Positions 57,706-64,000 of a stretch of 64,000 nucleotides of DNA are shown here, piece by piece (within the stretch, counting starts at the first letter, position 1; each line of letters opens with the position of its first letter). The position numbers and the translations under genes were made by a program. Below the pieces are notes generated by a model. It searched no databases, was not told where the DNA came from, and saw only the letters and a list, made by a program, of their open reading frames with translations. The stretch is from DSSM01 sp964484125 (GTDB lineage Bacteria; Bacteroidota; Ignavibacteria; Tepidaquicellales; Tepidaquicellaceae): contig CAZAEK010000006.1 in the NCBI GenBank assembly GCA_964484125.1, forward strand, positions 1-64,000. The letters run 5' to 3'.

Positions 57706-58560
57706 TTATAATCCTAATTGATATCTTACTATTTCTACTACTTTGAATTCGCCGCCTGATTTCTTTTCGAATTCTTTTATTAATGTTCCGACAGATTTAC
57801 CTGATTCATTAATATATTCCTGTTCAAGTAAGCAGTTCTCATTATAAAATTTCCCGAGTCTGTTCTCAACAATTTTTTCTGCGATATTGTCAGGTTTACC
57901 TTCATTTTTTGCAGCTGCAATATAGATTTCCCTTTCTTTCTCAATTATATCTTTTGGAATTCCATCCCTGTCAATAGAAAGAGGATTCATAGCAACGAGT
58001 TGCATTGCAATTTTATTACCAAGGTCGTAAGCTTCATCAGAGTATGTTCCCTGTACTGCGACCAGTCCTGCAAGTTTGCTTCCGAAATGTACATAAGAAG
58101 AAACAAATCCGTTTTTCATTTCAATGAATTTTACACGTCTGAGTTCAACCTTTTCACCAACGCTTGCCATCATTGAATCAATAGCTTCCTTTACAGTAAT
58201 ACCTTCTTCAGTCTTTGCGTTTAAGAGTTCATCGGTATTTGATACTTTGTGGTTAAGAGCAAGTGCGGCTAATTTATCAGTGAAACTCTGAAATCCATCA
58301 CCTTTGGCAACGAAATCCGTTTCGCAATTTAATTCAACTATTGCAGCGATTTTTTTGTCGTCTGATTTTGCAACTTTTACTGCGCCTTCCTTTGCAGATT
58401 TCTCAGCACGTTTAGAAGCTGTTGCGGCGCCTTTCTTTCTGAGCACTTCAATTGCTTTTTCTATATCACCCTGGGTTTCGTTCAGTGCATTTTTGCAGTC
58501 TGCCATACCTGCACCTGTCTTATCCCTGAGTTGTTTTATTAACTGTATTGTGATTTCCAT
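57706..58560 (-). CDS. tsf: Translation elongation factor Ts
   Basis: Nucleotide exchange factor for EF-Tu. The 284-residue protein has the UBA-like N-terminus QLIKQLRDKTGAGMADCKNA, then VELNCETDFVAKGDGFQSFT, the core KIAMQLVAMNPLSIDRDGIP and the C-terminal LLEQEYINESGKSVGTLIKE. It is 15 bases downstream of rpsB. Confidence 0.97.
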   Translation of the reverse strand: MEITIQLIKQLRDKTGAGMADCKNALNETQGDIEKAIEVLRKKGAATASKRAEKSAKEGAVKVAKSDDKKIAAIVELNCETDFVAKGDGFQSFTDKLAALALNHKVSNTDELLNAKTEEGITVKEAIDSMMASVGEKVELRRVKFIEMKNGFVSSYVHFGSKLAGLVAVQGTYSDEAYDLGNKIAMQLVAMNPLSIDRDGIPKDIIEKEREIYIAAAKNEGKPDNIAEKIVENRLGKFYNENCLLEQEYINESGKSVGTLIKEFEKKSGGEFKVVEIVRYQLGL

Positions 58561-58575
58561 TTTTGTTTTTATTTT

Positions 58576-59319
58576 TTATTCTTTTACTTCCATTTTTTCT
58601 TTTATTTCGTCTGATTCATCCATCTTCTTTTGCTTTGCATATTCTGTCCCTTCAATTACCGCATCTGCTATTGCCTTTGTAATTATCTCGATTGATTTTA
58701 CTGCATCGTCATTTGCCGGAATTACATAGTCCACTAAGTCAGGGTCGCAGTTAGTGTCAACTATTGCAAATGTTGGGATATTAAGCTTTCTCGCTTCATC
58801 TATTGCAATGTGTTCTTTCTTAATGTCAACAACAAATATTGCTCCCGGAAGTTTTGTCATCTTTGCTATACCTGTTAAAACTTTTTCGAGTTTTTCCTTT
58901 TCTCTAATCATTTTCAGTTTTTCTTTCTTTACATACTTGTCAAGGTTTCCATTTGCTTCGTCTCTTTGCAGATCTGTTAGTTTTTTAATGCTTTTCCTTA
59001 CAGTATTGTAGTTTGTTAACATTCCGCCAAGCCATCTTTCACTGACATAAAAAGAATCGCTTCTTTCTGCCTGTTGCTGAATGATTGCTTTTGCCTGTTT
59101 CTTAGTACCTACAAAAAGGACTTTTTTACCTTCAGCAACAAGGCGTGAAATCGCATTTGCTACTGAATCAATTGCTTCTGAAGTTTTCTTCAGATCAATG
59201 ATATGGATTCCGTTCCTTTCCATAAAAATGTATTTACGCATTTTTGGATTCCATCTGCGTGTAAGATGTCCGAAATGCGAGCCTGCAAGCAGCAGGTCTT
59301 CAATTTGCACTTTAGGCAT
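58576..59319 (-). CDS. rpsB: 30S ribosomal protein S2
   Basis: A 247-residue S2 protein. Landmarks are QIEDLLLAGSHFGHLTRRWN, RKYIFMERNGIHIIDLKKTS, VLFVGTKKQAKAIIQQQA, RWLGGMLTNYNTVRKSI and NIPTFAIVDTNCDPDLVDYV. The last 15 residues are acidic/basic and extra. ATG 59319 is preceded by AAGGAG with eight bases between. A long leader with conserved-looking stems precedes it, consistent with autoregulation by S2. First gene of rpsB-tsf-pyrH-frr. Confidence 0.97.
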   Translation of the reverse strand: MPKVQIEDLLLAGSHFGHLTRRWNPKMRKYIFMERNGIHIIDLKKTSEAIDSVANAISRLVAEGKKVLFVGTKKQAKAIIQQQAERSDSFYVSERWLGGMLTNYNTVRKSIKKLTDLQRDEANGNLDKYVKKEKLKMIREKEKLEKVLTGIAKMTKLPGAIFVVDIKKEHIAIDEARKLNIPTFAIVDTNCDPDLVDYVIPANDDAVKSIEIITKAIADAVIEGTEYAKQKKMDESDEIKEKMEVKE

Positions 59320-59339
59320 ATTTTATATCTCCTTCTTAT

Positions 59340-59478
59340 AAAAGCCGAATCTACTTTTGGGATAATTTTCTGATTTTAATCAGTAGGTTGGGCTTTTGTT
59401 ATTCTTCTGCTTTCGTCATGTCCTATTCACATCAGGCATACACCTGACACGGGTGAAATCGGATCGGAAAGCATGACT
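59340..59478 (-). promoter_or_regulatory. Structured 5' leader of rpsB (putative S2 autoregulatory element)
   Basis: The minus strand holds two folded blocks. Distal: GTCAT-GCTTTC (59477-59467) can pair with ATGAC-GAAAGC (59419-59409) in crossing order, i.e. a pseudoknot or two alternative folds. Inside is a hairpin TTCAC..TCAGG..CCTGA..GTGAA (59457-59426). Proximal: AAAAGCC (59397-59391) pairs with GGCTTTT (59346-59340), enclosing CTACT/AGTAG and CTGATT/AATCAG. The latter stem ends just before the ribosome-binding site. The region lies between rpsI and rpsB and has no coding frame. Confidence 0.6.
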
Positions 59479-59499
59479 GTTTTAAGTTTATAAAAAAAA

Positions 59500-59892
59500 T
59501 TATCTCTTGGAAAATTGAAATCTTTTTCTTGCTTTCGGTCTTCCGTATTTCTTTCTCTCTACCATTCTCGGGTCTCTTGTAAGAAAATCCTTTTCCTTCA
59601 AGGCAGCTCTGAACTCAGGATTCATCTCAACAAGTGATCTTGAAATTGCAAGACGGATTGCTCCGATTTGTCCTTTTGTTCCGCCACCGTTAACATTTGC
59701 ATGTATATCAAAAGTGCCGAGCGTATTGGTTACCTTTAATGGTTCGAGCATTTCGCTTACAAAATCCGCAGACTTTATAAAGTCAATTGCTTCTTTGTCA
59801 TTAATAATAAATTTTCCGCTTCCACTTGTAAGCATAACTCTTGCAGTTGCAGTTTTTCTTCTTCCGACCTTAATTGTATTAGTTGAAGCCAT
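59500..59892 (-). CDS. rpsI: 30S ribosomal protein S9
   Basis: A 130-residue S9 protein: TIKVGRRKTATARVMLTSGS at the N-terminus, VNGGGTKGQIGAIRLAISRS in the core and the basic C-terminal tail RMVERKKYGRPKARKRFQFS with final KR that reaches the P-site tRNA. It follows rplM by 24 bases, the usual L13-S9 pair. Confidence 0.97.
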   Translation of the reverse strand: MASTNTIKVGRRKTATARVMLTSGSGKFIINDKEAIDFIKSADFVSEMLEPLKVTNTLGTFDIHANVNGGGTKGQIGAIRLAISRSLVEMNPEFRAALKEKDFLTRDPRMVERKKYGRPKARKRFQFSKR

Positions 59893-59916
59893 TTAAATTA
59901 ATTTATTCCTGATTGT

Positions 59917-60372
59917 TTAAAAATTTATAATTTCCGGTTTCTGTGCTGTATGAGGATGCTCAGGTCCTCTGTAAACTTTGAGCTTATGAATTAACTTTGC
60001 TCCGAGCCTTGTTTTCGGCAGCATCCTTTTTACTGCCAGTCTTATTACCTTTTCAGGTTTCTTTTCCATCAACTCTTTAAAAGTATGTACTTTCTGTCCA
60101 CCCGGATATAATGAGTGTGTTAAATATTCTTTTAACTCACTTCTTCTTCCGGTTACTTTAACCTTTTCTGCATTAATCACTATAACCCAATCTCCGATAT
60201 CAGCATTGGGTGTGTATTTCGGGTTATTCTTGCCTCTTATGCATTTTGCAATCTCACTTGCAAGTCTTCCAAGTACTTTGCCATCTGCGTCAACAAGCAA
60301 CCATTTATTCTGATTATCCTGCTTTGTGGCAAATTTTGTCGTTCTTATTGATCTCTTTATCGCAGTCTTCAT
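59917..60372 (-). CDS. rplM: 50S ribosomal protein L13
   Basis: A 151-residue L13: KWLLVDADGKVLGRLASEIA, IRGKNNPKYTPNADIGDWVI, HSLYPGGQKVHTFKELMEKK, VIRLAVKRMLPKTRLGAKLI and YRGPEHPHTAQKPE. First gene of the rplM-rpsI pair, downstream of the hybrid kinase with a 62-base gap. Confidence 0.97.
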   Translation of the reverse strand: MKTAIKRSIRTTKFATKQDNQNKWLLVDADGKVLGRLASEIAKCIRGKNNPKYTPNADIGDWVIVINAEKVKVTGRRSELKEYLTHSLYPGGQKVHTFKELMEKKPEKVIRLAVKRMLPKTRLGAKLIHKLKVYRGPEHPHTAQKPEIINF

Positions 60373-60434
60373 AATATTTTTTATAATAAACCTTAAAAAT
60401 AGTATTTATAGCTTAAATTGTCAATGTAAAGAAT

Positions 60435-62882
60435 TTAACACTTTTTTGAGAATTTATTTATAAACTGCGGAAAATAATTCAGTAGCTTTACCATTTTCTC
60501 AACTCTTAATGCTGCTGCTGTTTCAGTTAGTTTTTTGCCGTATTTTATTAAAGGAGTGCAATTATTCTTTTCTGATGATTCTATTATTATTCTTCCAAAT
60601 TCTTCTATGTCATCAACTCCCATCGTTTCTGAAATTAACTTCCATTTACCCATCAATTCTCCGTTTACAAAATTATAGAAATCACTCTCTATTCTATAAT
60701 CTTCTTCCTTCTCTGATTCTTCATTTTCCTTTGATATAATTTTTTCCGTCTCAATATCTTCATTCATCAGAATTTTTGCAAGTTTTCTTAAAAGATTATA
60801 TCCGCTTACTGGTTTTCTCAAATATCCTTCGCAGAGTGATTTTAAATCATCAATATCTTTGTTAAAGATTGATGCTGTCAGGGCAATTATAGGAATTTGT
60901 TTTAATTCAGGATCTGATTTCAGAATTTTGATTGCTTCAATTCCATCCATTACAGGCATTTGTATGTCCATAAGTATCAGGTCTGGTTTATACTCCCTTG
61001 CGAATTTAAGTGCCTGCTCACCGTTTTCAGCTTCAATAATTTCAAGAGGTTGTCTTCTGAGAAATCCTTTTACTACTTCCCTGTTTGTTGATATATCCTC
61101 TGCAAGCAATATTCTTGCCTCTTTAAGTTTTATTGAATCTAATGAAATATCAGAATTTATTTCACTGTTGCCAACAATTGCTGCAATATGAATATCGGGG
61201 ATAAATACTTTAAAAATTGAGCCGCCTTCAGGATTAGCTGATACGGATATTTTCCCGTTCATTGCATTCAGAAGTTTTCTGGTAATGGTTAATCCAAGTC
61301 CTGTACCTCCGAATTTTCTTGTGTTCTGTCCCTGCTGCTGTCTGAAAGCTTCGAAAATTAATTCCCTCTGACTCTCGTCAATTCCAATACCGGAATCTTT
61401 AACCTCGAATATAAGATTTATAATGCTTCCGTCAATATTGGTATCTTCTTTTTTCATTGATAGTTCTACATATCCGGAGCTTGTAAATTTAACAGCATTT
61501 CCTATAAGGTTAAACAGAACCTGCCTCAACCTCAATTCGTCAAATATTAACCATTTTGGAATATTTTCATCTATATTCAATCTGAATTCAAGACCTTTTT
61601 CCATAGTCTTCATAGAAAAAATCTGTTTCAGCTCATTGCATAAATTCGCAGGATTCATTGGCTCGTAATTAAAGTCAAGTCTCCCTGATTCGATTTTTGA
61701 TAAATCAAGAATGTCGTTTATAAGGTTGAGCAGACTTTTACCACTTAAAATAATACCATTCAGATATTCTAACGACCTTTCGCCTTTTATTACTCCTTTA
61801 AGTAATTCTGAAAATCCGAGAATAGCATTCATCGGAGTTCTGATTTCGTGGCTCATATTTGCAAGAAATTCGCTCTTGGCTTTATTAGCATTATCAGCAT
61901 CTTCTTTGGCGCGAATGAGTTCTTCAACAAAACTTTTTCTCTCAAGAGCATTTGAAATTACCTGAGCTGTAAGAATAAATGCGTTTACAGATTCTTCACT
62001 CCATTCAATTTCGTTCTCAAATGCATCGAACCCTATAAAGCCGAATAGTTCCCCTTTTAATAAAATGGGAATGTTTACAGATGATTTTAAACCAATCTGA
62101 TTAAATCTTTTCACGAGATTATCATCTTCAGGTCTTCCCTCAAGGTCTGATTTGCTAAGTTTGAAAAACTCTCCCCGAAGTAAGGAGTCGTAATATTCAC
62201 CAATATCAGCAATCCTTAGTCTCTTGAATTTATCTAATATTGATTTATAATTCTCTCTTGCCCATTCATGTGTAATTCTGAAAAATTCTTTATTATCTTC
62301 TACAACAAAAAGATAACCCCTGCCAGTATTAGTATATCTTGCGACGCTTTCGAGAGCTTCTGTAATTTTTTTATCAATTTCGTTTATATCAATGTTTATA
62401 AATTCAGAGGAAATTTTGCTGATAAATTCGTTAAACTCAACCCTGTTTTTCATAATTTTCTCAGTATTTATCCGCTCTGTGATGTCATTAGCAGTCCCTG
62501 TAACTCCGATAATATTTCCTTTGTCATCATAAACAGGAGCTTTGAATGTTTCTATCCATTTCCACTGATTTCTTTCAAATACCCTGTCAATAAAATGTAA
62601 TTGCTTTCCTGATTTTATAACTTTTTGGTCGCTTGCTCTGAACTCATTAACCTTCTCTTTATCGCAAAAATCATACTCGGATTTTCCTAAAATATCTTCA
62701 AGCTCCATATCATAATATTCTGCGAATAATTTATTCGCAGATACAATTCTCCCGTCCGTATCCTTCAGCCATGCCATATAAGGAATATTATTCAGAATTG
62801 CATTTTGCTGTGCATATAATTTATTCAATTCTTTACTTGTAGGTTTTTTAACTTTTTTAGGTTTTCTTGTGTTATTTTTCAT
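60435..62882 (-). CDS. PAS-GAF hybrid histidine kinase with receiver and degenerate C-terminal domain
   Basis: From ATG 62882 the protein has 815 residues; an upstream ATG at 62918 would add 12 mostly hydrophobic residues. Order: PAS (about 25-140; MAWLKDTDGRIVSANKLFAE), GAF (about 155-320), HisKA with His in EFLANMSHEIRTPMNAILGF (about 345), HATPase (NLIGNAVKFTSSGYVEL, DSGIGIDESQ, GTGLGLTI), receiver (ILLAEDISTNREVV, Asp in LILMDIQMPVMDG). The last ~85 residues look like an HPt-type helix bundle, but the phospho-accepting His motif is missing; the region reads YGKKLTETAAALRVEKMVKL. No transmembrane helix, so cytoplasmic signal input through PAS/GAF is likely. Confidence 0.92.
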   Translation of the reverse strand: MKNNTRKPKKVKKPTSKELNKLYAQQNAILNNIPYMAWLKDTDGRIVSANKLFAEYYDMELEDILGKSEYDFCDKEKVNEFRASDQKVIKSGKQLHFIDRVFERNQWKWIETFKAPVYDDKGNIIGVTGTANDITERINTEKIMKNRVEFNEFISKISSEFINIDINEIDKKITEALESVARYTNTGRGYLFVVEDNKEFFRITHEWARENYKSILDKFKRLRIADIGEYYDSLLRGEFFKLSKSDLEGRPEDDNLVKRFNQIGLKSSVNIPILLKGELFGFIGFDAFENEIEWSEESVNAFILTAQVISNALERKSFVEELIRAKEDADNANKAKSEFLANMSHEIRTPMNAILGFSELLKGVIKGERSLEYLNGIILSGKSLLNLINDILDLSKIESGRLDFNYEPMNPANLCNELKQIFSMKTMEKGLEFRLNIDENIPKWLIFDELRLRQVLFNLIGNAVKFTSSGYVELSMKKEDTNIDGSIINLIFEVKDSGIGIDESQRELIFEAFRQQQGQNTRKFGGTGLGLTITRKLLNAMNGKISVSANPEGGSIFKVFIPDIHIAAIVGNSEINSDISLDSIKLKEARILLAEDISTNREVVKGFLRRQPLEIIEAENGEQALKFAREYKPDLILMDIQMPVMDGIEAIKILKSDPELKQIPIIALTASIFNKDIDDLKSLCEGYLRKPVSGYNLLRKLAKILMNEDIETEKIISKENEESEKEEDYRIESDFYNFVNGELMGKWKLISETMGVDDIEEFGRIIIESSEKNNCTPLIKYGKKLTETAAALRVEKMVKLLNYFPQFINKFSKKC

Positions 62883-63047
62883 ATATGAAATAATCCATAA
62901 AATTATAAATTTTAGCATCTTAAATAAAGTGTTATTTTAGTATCCTTGTTGTTTTAAAGGAATTTCCTGTTACATTTTGATACAAGTTTTTACAGTGTGA
63001 TTATTAAAAAATGATTTGATTTTATTATTTTTAAATAAAAAACAAAA

Positions 63048-64000
63048 ATGAAAAATATATTAATAATAACTTTTATCGCATTAGCTTTTGGTATAATAAC
63101 CGATGTAAATGCTCAGCGAAATAAAGATGTAGTCGGTTCAATTTCCGGCTTTGTAATGGATAAAAGCAGTGGCGAACCACTTGAATCTGCAACAATACAG
63201 GTATTCAAAGCAAAAGATTCAACACTTGTAACAGGCGGTACAACTGAAAAAAACGGCTTCTTTAAAATAGAAAATGTTCAGGGAGGAAAATATAATGTAT
63301 TAATCAGTTATATCGGCTACAATTCCGCATACAGGAAAGATGTATTAATTACCGGTAAAGAAAAAGATGTAGATATAGGAACGATTAAATTATCACTCAG
63401 TACTGAGATGACAGATGTAATTGAAGTAATTACTGAAGCTCCAATAATGACAATGGATTTTGATAAGAAAGTATATAATGTCGAAAAAGACATAGTAAGT
63501 CAGACCGGTTCAGCTACTGATATACTAAAAAATATTCCCTCAGTTACGGTTGACAATGATGGCAATGTAAGTATAAGAGGCAATGGAAATATAAAAATAC
63601 TTATAAATGGGAAACCATCCGGACTTTTTGGCGGAGACGATAACACTGTGCTTGAAAATATACCGGCAACTTCAATTGAAAAAGTGGAGGTAATAAATAA
63701 TCCCTCGGCAAAATATGAAGCAGAAGGAGTCGGAGGAATAATTAATCTTATATTAAAACAGAATCAGGGATTTGGATACAATGGAAATTTAAGCATAAGT
63801 TCCGGCTTTAAAGACCGGTATAATATAAACGCAGGCATAAGATTAAAACAGGAAAAATACGCATTATCCTTGAATTACAGCTGGAGGAAATTTACAATGA
63901 CCGGTACAGGTGACGGATTCAGGGAAAATTTATTCAGTGATTCATTGAGATTTTTAGACCAGAACAGTGAATTTAACGGCAGGATGAATTCTCATTTCCT
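63048..64000 (+). CDS. TonB-dependent outer-membrane receptor (N-terminal part, cut by window edge)
   Basis: Open from ATG 63048 to the window end (317 complete codons). The signal peptide MKNILIITFIALAFGIITDV (NA, cut before Q) precedes a carboxypeptidase-regulatory-like domain (SGFVMDKSSGEPLESATIQV, about residues 34-120). Then comes the plug domain (ATDILKNIPSVTVDNDGNVS, IKILINGKPSGLFGG, SIEKVEVINNPSAKYEAEGV, IINLIL) and the first barrel strands. This order is that of the 'outer membrane beta-barrel' TonB receptors of the Bacteroidota group. Substrate unknown. It is divergent from the hybrid kinase. Confidence 0.9.
   Translation, partial: MKNILIITFIALAFGIITDVNAQRNKDVVGSISGFVMDKSSGEPLESATIQVFKAKDSTLVTGGTTEKNGFFKIENVQGGKYNVLISYIGYNSAYRKDVLITGKEKDVDIGTIKLSLSTEMTDVIEVITEAPIMTMDFDKKVYNVEKDIVSQTGSATDILKNIPSVTVDNDGNVSIRGNGNIKILINGKPSGLFGGDDNTVLENIPATSIEKVEVINNPSAKYEAEGVGGIINLILKQNQGFGYNGNLSISSGFKDRYNINAGIRLKQEKYALSLNYSWRKFTMTGTGDGFRENLFSDSLRFLDQNSEFNGRMNSHF

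Overview
The window looks like chromosomal DNA of a low-GC (roughly one third G+C by eye), Gram-negative member of the Bacteroidota/Ignavibacteriota (FCB) group. Pointers are the LPS genes (Kdo transferase, sedoheptulose-7-P isomerase, four family-9 glycosyltransferases), a TonB-type outer-membrane receptor with a carboxypeptidase-regulatory-like domain, a FadL porin, an OmpA protein with thrombospondin-3 repeats, a YCF48-like secreted protein and an M49 peptidase with a short HEXXH motif. Ignavibacteria is my best guess, but no rRNA is present to settle it. Many starts are TTG or GTG, often inside 4-base stop/start overlaps. A 100-N scaffold gap lies at 54353-54452.

Layout. 1-3944 (minus): edge-truncated YCF48-like protein, CtpE-like P-type ATPase and a small membrane protein. 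4118-10873 (plus): eno-scpA-scpB-rluB-lysS-PAP2, tightly packed. 10884-17713 (minus): queE with a DUF3108-like protein, a glycosyltransferase, then a redox/Fe-S block ([2Fe-2S] ferredoxin, two lipoproteins, superoxide dismutase, ErpA/IscA scaffold, cysteine desulfurase, 2x[4Fe-4S] ferredoxin). 17867-27722: transport and peptide use (two MFS carriers, POT and OPT peptide transporters, peptidase T), a tRNA-Glu, and a GxxExxY gene enclosed by imperfect terminal inverted repeats. 27823-32590: hybrid histidine kinase, NADP oxidoreductase, TMEM175-type channel, DJ-1/PfpI protein and HxlR regulator. 32670-35081: a compact three-gene operon (isochorismatase-like hydrolase, flavin oxidoreductase, short RlmN-like radical SAM enzyme), the best candidate for an undescribed pathway. 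35133-44490: M49 peptidase, FadL, OmpA/TSP3, PepD dipeptidase, PqqD-like protein, second OPT transporter. 44756-54079 (plus): endonuclease III, three glycosyltransferases, a sugar aminotransferase, prs, a 2-oxoacid dehydrogenase E2 and a subtilase. 54482-60372 (minus): gmhA-kdtA, frr-pyrH-tsf-rpsB and rpsI-rplM, with a structured leader before rpsB. The end holds a second hybrid histidine kinase and the start of a TonB-dependent receptor.

Genes work together in several ways. Peptide import (POT, two OPT) is matched by PepT, PepD, M49 and S8 peptidases, suggesting a peptide-using heterotroph. The Fe-S and SOD genes form an oxidative-stress/cofactor group. The translation genes are grouped as in many bacteria.

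The most informative non-coding signal is a dispersed hairpin family (about 30 bp, tail close to GTTTGTAGAAA). Its stem sequence differs between copies while base pairing is kept. One copy supplies the last codons of the P-type ATPase, and others form a 76-bp-period array at the assembly gap.
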